NCBI GenBank assembly: GCA_963603285.1
Contig: CAVCMG010000003.1
Coordinates: forward strand, 1-64,000
From: UBA11957 sp963603285
Lineage (GTDB): Bacteria > Bacillota > Clostridia > Lachnospirales > Lachnospiraceae
DNA length: 64,000 bases
Direction of reading: 5' to 3'
Shown: one piece after another, positions 8,804-17,389 of the stretch
Position numbering within the stretch: the first letter of the stretch is position 1
Layout: each line of letters starts with the position of its first letter
Position numbers and translations under genes: made by a program
The notes under the pieces: model-generated
What the model saw: the letters and a program-made list of their open reading frames with translations, nothing else
Databases searched by the model: none
Told to the model about the DNA's origin: nothing

Positions 8804-9802
8804 ATGTCGACCCGTGCTTTTAATCATTATGTCGAAATGTATTACAGGGAACACGCTGAGTTTCCGGAAAACATTAGTGCGCTGATAGAAAGCTGTTACG
8901 CAACTACAGAAACTGCCCCCAAGCTGCATATCAACAGTATGCGCAAAACACCGTATAATATCGTTCTTTTCCGTCACCCCATGGAAGCCAATGCCCGTTC
9001 CAAGCAACATTCCCACGACTATTTTGAGCTGATGTATGTATCCAAAGGCAGCTGCACCCAGAAAATCGGGAATTTGTCTGCTGATCTGCATGCCGGGGAT
9101 TTCTGTCTGCTCAATCCTTACGTTACACATGAAATAGATATCGATACACCGGATACATTTCTGTTTAATATCATCATCAAGCAGAATCTGTTCCGCGAAT
9201 CTTTTCTCTGCATGCTTGCCGGAAATGACCTGATCAGCAACTTTTTTGTTTCTTCTCTTTTTACAGAATCACAGAAGAAATCGTTCCTTTTGTTCTGTTC
9301 TGCTGAAAATGCCACAGCTGCAAATCTGATTGAAACGCTGATCATTGAATTATTAGAGAAAAAGATGGGCTATCAAAAGGCGGCAGAAAATTATCTGGCA
9401 CTTTTCTTTCTTGAACTGGCCCGTTCCCAACAGAGCCGTCTCGATCAGGAAAACTTTGACCTGATGGGCAATAACCAGCTTTCGGAAATCCTGGCTTATA
9501 TCAACCAGCATAAACAGGATGTGACTTTAAGCTCCGTGGCCGAACATTTTCATTACCACCCCAAGTATCTTTCCGCCCTGATCAAAAAGCATACCAACAA
9601 AAGCTTTTCCGATATCCTGCAGGAGGCACGCCTGCAGGAGACCTGCAATTATCTGAAAAACACCACATATTCCATTGATGAGATCGCCCGTCTCACAGGA
9701 TACTATGACCGGAGTTATTTTAACCGTATGTTTAAAAAGAATTTTGGAATGACACCCGGAGAATACCGCAGGCAGATGGGAACTGAGGATAACCGGGAAT
9801 AG
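8804..9802 (+). CDS. AraC-family transcriptional regulator
   Basis: A 332-residue regulator. The N-terminal half holds a cupin-type sensing domain (about 70-145: QHSHDYFELMYV, then LHAGDFCLLNPYVTHE). The C-terminal 100 residues form the double helix-turn-helix of AraC/XylS proteins, with VAEHFHYHPKYLSALIKK as the first HTH and IARLTGYYDRSYFNRMFKK as the second, ending FGMTPGEYRR. It is divergently transcribed from the GPH symporter and rhamnosidase and is most likely their activator, responding to a sugar. It ends at a strong bidirectional terminator. Confidence 0.9.
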   Translation: MSTRAFNHYVEMYYREHAEFPENISALIESCYATTETAPKLHINSMRKTPYNIVLFRHPMEANARSKQHSHDYFELMYVSKGSCTQKIGNLSADLHAGDFCLLNPYVTHEIDIDTPDTFLFNIIIKQNLFRESFLCMLAGNDLISNFFVSSLFTESQKKSFLLFCSAENATAANLIETLIIELLEKKMGYQKAAENYLALFFLELARSQQSRLDQENFDLMGNNQLSEILAYINQHKQDVTLSSVAEHFHYHPKYLSALIKKHTNKSFSDILQEARLQETCNYLKNTTYSIDEIARLTGYYDRSYFNRMFKKNFGMTPGEYRRQMGTEDNRE

Positions 9803-9859
9803 TTTTCATCCATGCAAAAAGTGCAAACATACTTCACAGTTTTCTTTTTATATGTACTT

Positions 9860-9907
9860 GAACAAAGCCGGAGGAAAGTAAAACGATACTTTCCTCCGGC
9901 TTTGTTC
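9860..9907. terminator. Bidirectional terminator, 21-bp perfect stem
   Basis: Arms 9860-9880 and 9887-9907 are perfect reverse complements around the 6-nt loop AAACGA, between the convergent AraC and BCCT genes. Confidence 0.85.
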
Positions 9908-9949
9908 ATCCACACAGACAACTATAAGAAACACGCTATGCGATATGTA

Positions 9950-11524
9950 TTATGAAGTTTTGGCTTCTTCCTCTTTTTGTCCCCTCTGCAGCGTCACATC
10001 ATATTTTTCCCGGTTTCTGATTGCCTTTATAAACGAAATCATAACCAGAATCATCAGAATCGCCGCCGGGAAAGCCAATGCGACCATCATCGTATCCAGT
10101 GCATCGTAACCTCCGATGTTTAACAGCATCCAGGTCAGCACTCCCATAAGCAGGCCAACAAGGGCATGCAGGATTTTCGGTGCCTTTGTCTGCGAAATAT
10201 CTGTTTCCGTTTCTTTCATCAGCAGAAGTGGAAACGAATACGCAATCCCATCCGAAAAGGTCAGGAAAGACAGGATAGCAATCACGATGAACACATATTT
10301 CAGGATACCACCCAGCGGCAGCGTATCCAGAAAAGCAAAGGTGGCGATACCGCTGCCATGCAGCTGCATCTGCTCATACAGGTCACTTCCATTTAAAATA
10401 CCGAAAATCGCACTTCCTCCAAAAATCACATACCAGATCATCGTAACAAAAGCGCCGATGATACAGTTGTACAGGACAAATTCTTTCAGCTTACGTCCAT
10501 AGGAGATCGTCACGTAAAACATCGCATGTAAAACTGCCGGTGCAATATTCCATGAATAATAGTAGATCGTATTGCTGGTCTGCCAGCTCGTGTTATACAC
10601 GGGATCTCCATAGGTCATCATGGGAATAAAACTCCAGAAAAACTCTGCAATCGATGTAATCGCCAGATTGATCAGACGGTTTGTCGGACCGACCAGAAGT
10701 ATAAAAATAAGGACGGCAAAGTACCCCATGGCGTTAAATGTACTGAGCTTACCCATCAGTTTATGGACGCCGGAACAGGCAAAGACTATAGTCAGCAAGG
10801 TGTACCCGATGATAATAAACGTTTCAAAATGCGGATTTCTGATATTGGCTGCCATACCGATGCCGGCATTTAACTGAATAACGGCAAGTCCCATATTGGT
10901 ACCAACCATCAAAAGACAGACAGCCGTCAGAGAATCGATCACCGTACCGATACCTCCGTTGACCTTTTCGCCAAGGAGCGGATACAGCGTATCGCTCAAA
11001 CGCATACTGCGCCCGGCATTATATTTCATCAGTGCGATCATGATGGCAAAGCCGATCATCAGAAAATACGGCGGCAGTCCATAATGGAGAAAACAGTATT
11101 TCAAAGTCGGGATCACGGCCTCCTTTGTACCACCCTGCACCCCGAGAAATTCCGGAGGATTCATAAACAGATTGACCGGGCCGGAAACACCATAGAAACA
11201 GATGCCGACAGCGATCGTACTCGTCAGGGACAGAAAGCACCATGTCCGGCGGCTGAGACTCGGTTTGGCATCTTCCCCGCCCAGACGGATATTTCCGTAC
11301 TTGCTGAACAGGAGGAAAATCATAACCCCTGTCACCAGGACAGCACACAGAATATATAACCATTTAAAGCTGTCCATCAGCCAGTTAACCAATTGGGTAA
11401 GTTTTTCAAAAAACGGCACCGGAAACAAAAGTCCGGTCAGTATAATTACGCCCAGAATAATAAATCCCAGAATAAAAGAGCGAATTTGCAGCTGTGACCA
11501 CAGGTTGTTGTTTTTCTTATCCAT
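9950..11524 (-). CDS. BCCT-family betaine/carnitine/choline-type transporter
   Basis: A 524-residue, 12-helix secondary transporter of the BCCT family, which moves quaternary amines such as glycine betaine, carnitine or choline. The family signature is in SNTIYYYSWNIAPAV, followed by YVTISYGRKLKEFV. The start is preceded by AAGGAGGT. It lies 41 nt downstream of the TetR gene on the same strand and is divergent from the MttB-family methyltransferase, so it probably supplies that enzyme's substrate. The exact substrate cannot be read from the sequence. Confidence 0.9.
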   Translation of the reverse strand: MDKKNNNLWSQLQIRSFILGFIILGVIILTGLLFPVPFFEKLTQLVNWLMDSFKWLYILCAVLVTGVMIFLLFSKYGNIRLGGEDAKPSLSRRTWCFLSLTSTIAVGICFYGVSGPVNLFMNPPEFLGVQGGTKEAVIPTLKYCFLHYGLPPYFLMIGFAIMIALMKYNAGRSMRLSDTLYPLLGEKVNGGIGTVIDSLTAVCLLMVGTNMGLAVIQLNAGIGMAANIRNPHFETFIIIGYTLLTIVFACSGVHKLMGKLSTFNAMGYFAVLIFILLVGPTNRLINLAITSIAEFFWSFIPMMTYGDPVYNTSWQTSNTIYYYSWNIAPAVLHAMFYVTISYGRKLKEFVLYNCIIGAFVTMIWYVIFGGSAIFGILNGSDLYEQMQLHGSGIATFAFLDTLPLGGILKYVFIVIAILSFLTFSDGIAYSFPLLLMKETETDISQTKAPKILHALVGLLMGVLTWMLLNIGGYDALDTMMVALAFPAAILMILVMISFIKAIRNREKYDVTLQRGQKEEEAKTS

Positions 11525-11565
11525 ATTGACCTCCTTGGGACAGGTATATATAGATTTGATAACAA

Positions 11566-12216
11566 TCAGTTTCTTTTCTGATCCAGCCGGTAAATGGAAT
11601 GAATCTCACGGATGCCATGATTAAACCGTTCCAGTGTTTTTTCCGGAATGCCGGGTTCAAGATATGTTTCGCGGATTTCCATCATCAGACCATAGAGATA
11701 GGTGCACTGCAATTCTGCAATAAACGGAACGTCATCAGGTCTGAGCACACCGGATGTGGCTGCCCAGCGAAGCATGATAACGTTTCGCTCGCGAAGGTCG
11801 CCCCCGAAGAACATTGACGTATACAATCCGTTGAAGGAGCGCCACTGTTCCGGAAAGAACTGATAATAATCGTAGATACAGGCCTCTACATCCTGCTTCG
11901 GGAAGCGCCAGAACAGATAGTCGAAAGCTTCTACATTATGAAATGCAATATCTGCAAATTCATTCCACAGGATCCGGTCCTGATCCAGTGGATGATAGTT
12001 TTTCTCCACAATGGGGATGGCGGCTTTTGCATATTCTTCAAGGAAATATACGGATGCCGTTAACAGCAGCTGATCCAGATTAGTAAAATGTCTGTAGATC
12101 ACAGCGCTGGTGCAGGAAGCCTCTTTTGCTATCTCTTTGATCGTGCACTCTGAAAATCTTCGATGCTGAATCATTTCTCTGGCTGCAAGTATCAAATCTA
12201 TTTTTTTGTTAGCCAT
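11566..12216 (-). CDS. TetR-family repressor of the quaternary-amine locus
   Basis: A 216-residue protein with an N-terminal TetR helix-turn-helix (about residues 10-55: CTIKEIAKEASCTSAVIYRHF) and a helical ligand-binding C-terminal domain. Three palindromes of the form TGNNATT-N3-AATNACA lie in the divergent region: at 12231-12247 (over its own start site), 12317-12333, and 12445-12461 (over the mttB start site). This strongly suggests autoregulation and repression of mttB, relieved by a methylated amine or a product (inference). Confidence 0.9.
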   Translation of the reverse strand: MANKKIDLILAAREMIQHRRFSECTIKEIAKEASCTSAVIYRHFTNLDQLLLTASVYFLEEYAKAAIPIVEKNYHPLDQDRILWNEFADIAFHNVEAFDYLFWRFPKQDVEACIYDYYQFFPEQWRSFNGLYTSMFFGGDLRERNVIMLRWAATSGVLRPDDVPFIAELQCTYLYGLMMEIRETYLEPGIPEKTLERFNHGIREIHSIYRLDQKRN

Positions 12217-12230
12217 ATAACATTCCTCGC

Positions 12231-12247
12231 TGTCATTGATAATGACA
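12231..12247. promoter_or_regulatory. TetR operator 1 (tetR start region)
   Basis: TGTCATTGATAATGACA is a perfect dyad (7-bp arms, 3-nt centre), a few bases downstream of the tetR -10. Confidence 0.65.
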
Positions 12248-12249
12248 TT

Positions 12250-12278
12250 ATTTTAACACAAACAAAAAAAGCATGCAA
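12250..12278 (-). promoter_or_regulatory. tetR-BCCT promoter
   Basis: On the minus strand TTGCAT (12273-12278), 17 nt, TAAAAT (12250-12255), followed immediately by operator 1. Confidence 0.6.
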
Positions 12279-12316
12279 GAAAATGTAAATACCAACTGTT
12301 ATTAGTATTATTATAA

Positions 12317-12333
12317 TGCAATTCGCAATTACA
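12317..12333. promoter_or_regulatory. TetR operator 2 (middle)
   Basis: TGCAATTCGCAATTACA fits the same 17-bp pattern with one arm mismatch. Confidence 0.5.
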
Positions 12334-12414
12334 AAACAGGCATGATATTGCACAAACATTCATACAATCTATTATATAAAAGTGCCAAATCAGTAAATCA
12401 ATCCGTTATTTTTA

Positions 12415-12443
12415 TTGACTTTTTGGCACTCATAGGATATACA
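12415..12443 (+). promoter_or_regulatory. mttB-family gene promoter
   Basis: TTGACT (12415-12420), 17 nt, TATACA (12438-12443). AGTGCCAAA (12381-12389) and TTTGGCACT (12422-12430) form an additional inverted repeat across the -35 region. Confidence 0.65.
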
Positions 12444-12444
12444 A

Positions 12445-12461
12445 TGTAATTGTCAATTACA
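12445..12461. promoter_or_regulatory. TetR operator 3 (mttB start region)
   Basis: TGTAATTGTCAATTACA (part of a perfect 19-bp palindrome, 12444-12462) lies directly after the -10, where a bound repressor would block initiation. Confidence 0.7.
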
Positions 12462-12519
12462 TATTTTAGTGATCTGCAATTACAATCTAACTCAAAAATT
12501 TATTAAGGAGGTTCTACAC

Positions 12520-13947
12520 ATGAAAGTATCTTATGATTTTATTCCGAAAAAAGAAATGGATCTGCTGCATCAGTATTCCATGAAAGTCCTGGAGCAAAAT
12601 GGTGTTGATTTTATGTGTGAGGAAGCCATAGAAATTTTCAAAGAACATGGTTTCAAAGTAGATGGGCATACCGTATATATGACAGAAAAAGATGTGTTTG
12701 ACGCGCTGAAAACCTGTCCGGCTACCTATGACTGGTATGGCCGTAAAGGAAAAGTGACCGTCGGAAAGGATCAGATTCTTGCGCCATCGTATGGCCCGGT
12801 ATTTATTCTGGAAGATGGCGAATACCACAGAGTATCCCCGACAGACTTTCTGAACTTTACCAAGATGGTGGCTACCAGCCCGGTTCTGGATGCTTCCAAT
12901 CCGAATATGATGGATTTCTCCTTTGTCCCGAAGGAATATTGTACCAACTGGGCCATGGTAGCTGTCCTTGCCCATGACGAAAGACCGGCCATCGGTATGG
13001 TAGACGGCCGCAAGAGCGCCATCGACTCCATCGAAATGACACAGGCGTTTCTCGGTATCCATGATAAAGTCGTTGTCAACAGTCTGATCAGTGCGTCTTC
13101 TCCGTGTCACTACGCAACAGCGGTCTGTGAAGCGCTGATCGAATATGCTAAGCGTGGACAGGGTATGTTTATCACACCGTCTGCACTGCATGGCCTGACC
13201 TGTCCTGGTTCCCTGGCCTCCCTTCTGATGATGAACAATGCGGAGGTTCTGGCCGGTATCGTTCTGGCTCAGCTTGTCAATCCGGGCACACCGGTAATGT
13301 ATGGTATTCAGAGCCATGGCTGCGATATGCGCTATTCCACCCCGAATACCGGAAGTCCGGAACAGTTTTTGATCTTTTATGCGGCAAAACAGATGGGTCA
13401 GTATTACAATCTGCCGGTGCGTACAGGTGGAACCTGTTCCGATGCCAAGGAAGACGATCTGCAGATGGGCTGCGAGTCCTTCTCTTCCATGTATGCTTCT
13501 ATGACCAGCGGCGCCGATCTGATCGTACACGCCACCGGAAATATGGATTCTGATAATTCCGTAAGCTACAATAAGTTCATTTTTGACGAAGATGTGATCC
13601 GCTCCATCAAACGTATTATGCGCGGTGTGGAGGTCAATGAGGATTCCTTCCAGCTGGATGCCATTCTGGCAGCCGGACCGGCCGGAAGCTTTCTGACGAT
13701 CGATGATGATCTGATGATGGATTCTCTGGAATATTATCGTGATGAATTTGAACTGCTGCCGACCTTTAACCATGAAGGTCATGCCCAGTGGCTGTCCAAA
13801 GGCCGTGAATCCGTTGCCGACCGCTGCAGCAAGATCTGGAAAAAGCGTGTAGCTGAATATAAGATGCCGGAGATCACAGAGGAACAGATCGCTGTTCTGG
13901 CAAAATACCTGCCGGAAGAATATCTGAACCTGGCTCTTGAAAGATAA
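12520..13947 (+). CDS. MttB-family corrinoid methyltransferase, non-pyrrolysine
   Basis: A 475-residue member of the trimethylamine methyltransferase (MttB) superfamily. Pyrrolysine MttB carries an in-frame amber codon; this frame is uninterrupted and ends in TAA, so it belongs with the non-pyrrolysine branch (MtgB, MtpB, MtcB type) that demethylates betaines and carnitine onto a corrinoid protein. Start chosen at 12520, where AAGGAGG precedes ATG; a longer frame from 12469 lacks a site. Neighbours are a BCCT transporter (divergent) and an MFS carrier (downstream). The partner corrinoid protein and activating methyltransferase are not adjacent. Substrate unknown. Confidence 0.88.
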   Translation: MKVSYDFIPKKEMDLLHQYSMKVLEQNGVDFMCEEAIEIFKEHGFKVDGHTVYMTEKDVFDALKTCPATYDWYGRKGKVTVGKDQILAPSYGPVFILEDGEYHRVSPTDFLNFTKMVATSPVLDASNPNMMDFSFVPKEYCTNWAMVAVLAHDERPAIGMVDGRKSAIDSIEMTQAFLGIHDKVVVNSLISASSPCHYATAVCEALIEYAKRGQGMFITPSALHGLTCPGSLASLLMMNNAEVLAGIVLAQLVNPGTPVMYGIQSHGCDMRYSTPNTGSPEQFLIFYAAKQMGQYYNLPVRTGGTCSDAKEDDLQMGCESFSSMYASMTSGADLIVHATGNMDSDNSVSYNKFIFDEDVIRSIKRIMRGVEVNEDSFQLDAILAAGPAGSFLTIDDDLMMDSLEYYRDEFELLPTFNHEGHAQWLSKGRESVADRCSKIWKKRVAEYKMPEITEEQIAVLAKYLPEEYLNLALER

Positions 13948-13963
13948 ATATACAGTCTGGAAC

Positions 13964-14030
13964 TGACAATGTATCTGCCAGAGCATGCTGTGCCTGAATA
14001 AAAACAGCACGTAACGGCAGATACGTGTCA
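13964..14030 (+). other. Intercistronic hairpin between mttB-like gene and MFS
   Basis: TGACA-AT-GTATCTGCC pairs with GGCAGATAC-G-TGTCA around a loop that holds a smaller GCTGT/ACAGC hairpin. No T-run follows; it may partially attenuate or protect mRNA. Confidence 0.4.
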
Positions 14031-14059
14031 TTCTGCGGCTCACAGAATGGAGTGTATAT

Positions 14060-15301
14060 ATGGAAAATAATAAATTAAGCGCCCGCAGTCTGCTGCTGAT
14101 TCTGGTGGCAGGCTTTGGCTATCAGGTATTAAATGGCAGCGCCTTTCTGATCAACAGCTACTACACCCTGTTTGCCAACGGTATGCAGCTGACCAACACC
14201 CAGGTCGGTACCTGTATGACCATGGTCGGCATTGTAACAACCTTCGGTTATCTGTTTGGCGGTATCCTGGGCGATATTTTCCCGACGCGGTTGCTGATGA
14301 TCGTATCCCACGGCGGTGTTGCCACCTGTCTGTTTATCATGATGACGCTTCCGGGATACAAGGAGCTTCTGGTTCTTGAATTTTTCCTTGGCTTCTTTGC
14401 GATTGGAACCTACTGGGGAGCTATGACACGCTTTATCAAGTCTCTGGGATCCCCGGCCATGGAAGGCAAGCTGTACGGACTGTTTTACGGCTGCTGTGGT
14501 CTTTCCGGTTCTGTGATCGGCTTTATTGTTGCCGGTATCGTTGCACGTTCCGGTGATGTAACGGGCTTACGTTCTCTTCTGATGCTGTTTGCCGGTGTGA
14601 ATATTCTGGCAGCTGTGGTCATCTTTTTATTCTACAGAGGATATAAACCGATCGCAGATGACAGTGAAAAATTCCGTCTCAGCGATCTGATCGAAGTGCT
14701 GAAAATGCCGGATGTATGGATTGTCGGCTGTATTACCCTCTGCGCAGAGATGATCTATTCGGTTATGGCCTATGTAGCGCCTATGCTGCAGGACAGCTTC
14801 GCTGTCAGTGCGGCTGTTATCACCATCGTTGTGACGATCCGTGTGCACTGCTGCCGACTGATCACCTCTCCGATATCCGGTGTACTGGTAGATAAACTGA
14901 AATCTCCGCTGCGGGTTTTGAAATACGCTATGGTGGCCTCTGTTATTATTGTAGGTATTATAACGGTTATGCCATGGAAACCGACCTTTGCGGCAATCGC
15001 CATTATTGCCGTAGTCCTTATGGCAATCCTGTTCAATCTGTCTACCACCTGCTGGTTTACGACAGTGACAGAGATTGGCGTACCGGAACGTGTACGTGCC
15101 ACAGCCGTAGGTCTGGCCTGTGCCATTACCTTCTCCGGCGATATGTGGACATACGCCCTCGGTGGAAAGCTGGTGGATAAGTTCGGCGACATGGGTTACC
15201 GGTATTATTTCATCATGTGTCTGGTATTCTTTGTGATCGGCCTGATCCTGATCCGTGTGGCACAGAACCGGATCAAAAAGAGACAGGCTGCGGCACAGTA
15301 A
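14060..15301 (+). CDS. MFS transporter next to MttB-family gene
   Basis: A 413-residue, 12-helix major facilitator protein. The loop 2-3 motif appears as GGILGDIFPTRLLM, and many small residues line the helices (GFGYQVLNGSAFLINSYY at the start). It follows the methyltransferase gene by 112 nt on the same strand and likely shares its promoter. It could import the methylated substrate or export the demethylated product; the BCCT protein divergent to it covers uptake of one quaternary amine already. No substrate can be assigned. Confidence 0.8.
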   Translation: MENNKLSARSLLLILVAGFGYQVLNGSAFLINSYYTLFANGMQLTNTQVGTCMTMVGIVTTFGYLFGGILGDIFPTRLLMIVSHGGVATCLFIMMTLPGYKELLVLEFFLGFFAIGTYWGAMTRFIKSLGSPAMEGKLYGLFYGCCGLSGSVIGFIVAGIVARSGDVTGLRSLLMLFAGVNILAAVVIFLFYRGYKPIADDSEKFRLSDLIEVLKMPDVWIVGCITLCAEMIYSVMAYVAPMLQDSFAVSAAVITIVVTIRVHCCRLITSPISGVLVDKLKSPLRVLKYAMVASVIIVGIITVMPWKPTFAAIAIIAVVLMAILFNLSTTCWFTTVTEIGVPERVRATAVGLACAITFSGDMWTYALGGKLVDKFGDMGYRYYFIMCLVFFVIGLILIRVAQNRIKKRQAAAQ

Positions 15302-15354
15302 TATATCCGGTCATTATAAAAGATTATACGGACAGCTTTTGAGAATATTCCGTA

Positions 15355-15443
15355 AAAAAGAGCAAATAAACAATATGCCATTTTCTGATCGTCAGCTTTA
15401 ACATCCGACGATTTGAAAATGGCATTGTTTATTTACTCTTTTT
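15355..15443. terminator. Long bidirectional hairpin between MFS and aldo/keto reductase
   Basis: Arms of about 38 nt (15355-15393 and 15406-15443) pair with a few mismatches and a 2-nt bulge, capped by ATCGTC/GACGAT around a 13-nt loop. Stems begin with AAAAAGAG and end with CTCTTTTT, giving a T-run in both directions. Confidence 0.75.
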
Positions 15444-15460
15444 CTATAGAATTGTATGCT

Positions 15461-16585
15461 TTACGCTTCCTTCTTCTCAAAGGTTTCTGCTACCTGCTCC
15501 AGCAGTTCGCGGATCTTTAAGTGCTGCGGGCAGCTGTGCTCGCATTTGCCACATTTTACGCAGTCAGAGGCTTTACCGTTGTGTTTGGTATGTACCTGAT
15601 GGTAATAAAAATCGGAATTCCAGTCACCGAATTTCTTTTTCGCATTCAGGCAGGCGAAGAGATCCGGAATCAGGATCTTTTTTGGACATCCATCGGTACA
15701 GTAGCGACATCCGGTACACGGGATCAGCCCCTGGGCGTTAAAGATCTCGCAGACCTGTTTGATGGCTTCCTTTTCCTTATCTGACAGCGGAACGAAGTCC
15801 TTCATAAAGCTTACGTTATCCTTCATCATTTCCATATTGCCCATACCGGAAAGTACCATCATGATACCGTCAAAGCTGGCAGCAAAACGGATCGCATAGC
15901 TGGCATTGCTGCCGCCGTGCAGATCGTCAAGGACTTTCTGTGCTTTTTCCGGCAGGTTATTGACGAGATTACCTCCCTTGACCGGCTCCATGACGATGAC
16001 CGGTTTGCCGTACTTGCGACAGACTTCGTAGCATTTGCGGCTCTCGATGGCCGGATCATCATAATCCACATAGTTAAACTGGATCTGTACGACCTCGATC
16101 TGTGGATACTCGGTCAGAATCTGTTCGAGCACCTCTGCCTTATCATGGAAGGAAATACCAAAGTGACGGATTTTTCCCTCTTTCTTAAATTCCAGTGCTG
16201 TCTCATAGGCATGACATTTCTTGTATTTTTCAAAATATTCCGCATTCTGTGCATGCATCAGGAAGAAATCAAAGTACTCTACGCCGCAGGCTTCCAACTC
16301 TTTTTCAAAGTACGGGCGGATCTCTTCTTCTGTCTTAAAGAAATCGGAGGACAGCTTATCTGTTAGGATATATTTATCTCTCGGATAACGGCTGGTCAGA
16401 CATTCCTTAACAGCCAGCTCGCTCTTGCCCTCCAGATAGCCATGGGCTGTATCGAAATAATTAAAGCCATTGTCCAGAAAATAGTCCACCATGCGCTTTG
16501 TCTCTTCGATATCCACCTCGCCGTCCTTCATCGGCAGACGCATACAGCCAAAGCCGAAATTTTTCTTTACCTCTTCAAAATACAT
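15461..16585 (-). CDS. Aldo/keto reductase with C-terminal 4Fe-4S domain
   Basis: A 374-residue protein. The N-terminal TIM barrel has aldo/keto reductase motifs (GCMRLPM, then FDTAHGY, then HFGISFH and PVKGG). The C-terminal part holds a ferredoxin-like pair: CTGCRYCTDGCPK (about residues 288-300) and CVKCGKCEHSCPQ (about 345-357). This architecture (COG1453) occurs in anaerobes; the physiological substrate is unknown and electrons may pass through the clusters. The promoter has a 19-nt spacer with an internal dyad, suggesting MerR-type control by a regulator outside this window. Confidence 0.88.
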   Translation of the reverse strand: MYFEEVKKNFGFGCMRLPMKDGEVDIEETKRMVDYFLDNGFNYFDTAHGYLEGKSELAVKECLTSRYPRDKYILTDKLSSDFFKTEEEIRPYFEKELEACGVEYFDFFLMHAQNAEYFEKYKKCHAYETALEFKKEGKIRHFGISFHDKAEVLEQILTEYPQIEVVQIQFNYVDYDDPAIESRKCYEVCRKYGKPVIVMEPVKGGNLVNNLPEKAQKVLDDLHGGSNASYAIRFAASFDGIMMVLSGMGNMEMMKDNVSFMKDFVPLSDKEKEAIKQVCEIFNAQGLIPCTGCRYCTDGCPKKILIPDLFACLNAKKKFGDWNSDFYYHQVHTKHNGKASDCVKCGKCEHSCPQHLKIRELLEQVAETFEKKEA

Positions 16586-16638
16586 CGCTGCTCCTTTCTG
16601 TCGGCTTTCCAGCCGGACTTACCATATGTTTGCCTTTT

Positions 16639-16669
16639 ACTATACAACCTGAACCTTACGCAAGGTCAA
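16639..16669 (-). promoter_or_regulatory. Aldo/keto reductase promoter with 19-nt spacer
   Basis: On the minus strand TTGACC (16664-16669), 19 nt, TATAGT (16639-16644). The spacer and -35 contain ACCTTGCGTA-AGGTTCAGGT, an imperfect dyad centred between spacer positions 7 and 8, the geometry of MerR-family activated promoters. Confidence 0.5.
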
Positions 16670-16753
16670 TACTTTTATAGAAAAAAATTCGTAAAATATT
16701 TAAAACATATCCAATCATTCCAACTGTGTTTTTCTTTAAAAGGAGCACTTTCC

Positions 16754-17305
16754 TTATCCTTCATGTATCCATTTTTTCCACATATCCCTTGTCATATAAG
16801 TAAAATGCTCCGTCCGCTTCTCATGCAATGCCGGACAATCCACATCGTACTCGGTATGATGGTACACAAATCCACACTTTTCCTGCACACGCCGGGATTT
16901 TTCGTTGCCGTCGTAATAACCGCACCACAGAACATCGCAGACACCATCGGCAAAGGCAATCTCCTGCAGGCATCGCACGGCCTCCGGAATCAGGCCCTGT
17001 CCCCAGTAGGGTACGCCGATCCAGTAGCCGATTTCCAGCTCCATCGATTCCTCATTCAGTGGCTGGCATCTGGTTGGCATGATACCGATACTGCCGATGG
17101 GTTCACCGGTCTCCTTTAATACCACTGCAAAGATTTCGTTATCATCAAATACATTCTGGATAATCGTGCGGCTCTCAGCAATGCTTTCATGCGGCTTCCA
17201 TCCCGCCGCCGGGCCGACCAGCGGATCTTTTGCATAGCGATAGAGGCTTTTTGCATCCTCAGTCTCCCACTTTCGTAAAATAAGTCTTTTCGTTTCCAGC
17301 GTCAT
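16754..17305 (-). CDS. GNAT-family N-acetyltransferase (RimJ/RimL-like)
   Basis: A 183-residue GCN5-type acetyltransferase of the RimJ/RimL/Atf group. It starts MTLETKRLILRKWETEDA, the usual opening of the group, and carries the acetyl-CoA loop as GVPYWGQGLIPEAVR (about residues 94-108). Likely acetylates a protein N-terminus or small molecule; the substrate cannot be told. It lies 84 nt downstream of the antiporter gene on the same strand. Confidence 0.85.
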   Translation of the reverse strand: MTLETKRLILRKWETEDAKSLYRYAKDPLVGPAAGWKPHESIAESRTIIQNVFDDNEIFAVVLKETGEPIGSIGIMPTRCQPLNEESMELEIGYWIGVPYWGQGLIPEAVRCLQEIAFADGVCDVLWCGYYDGNEKSRRVQEKCGFVYHHTEYDVDCPALHEKRTEHFTYMTRDMWKKWIHEG

Positions 17306-17389
17306 TGTACATTTCTCCTCATATATTCTTCATTTTCTCACCTGCATCCGTCTGACACACAGCTGTTTTTCTTTTTATGTTTCTGTATT

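Noticed and set aside
12520..13947. Pyrrolysine-containing trimethylamine methyltransferase
   Set aside because: There is no in-frame amber codon; the frame is continuous to a TAA stop.
12514..14043. A 509-codon open frame opposite the mttB-family gene
   Set aside because: It is antisense to a clearly conserved gene with a good start site and contains no recognisable domain; its length follows from codon bias of the real gene.
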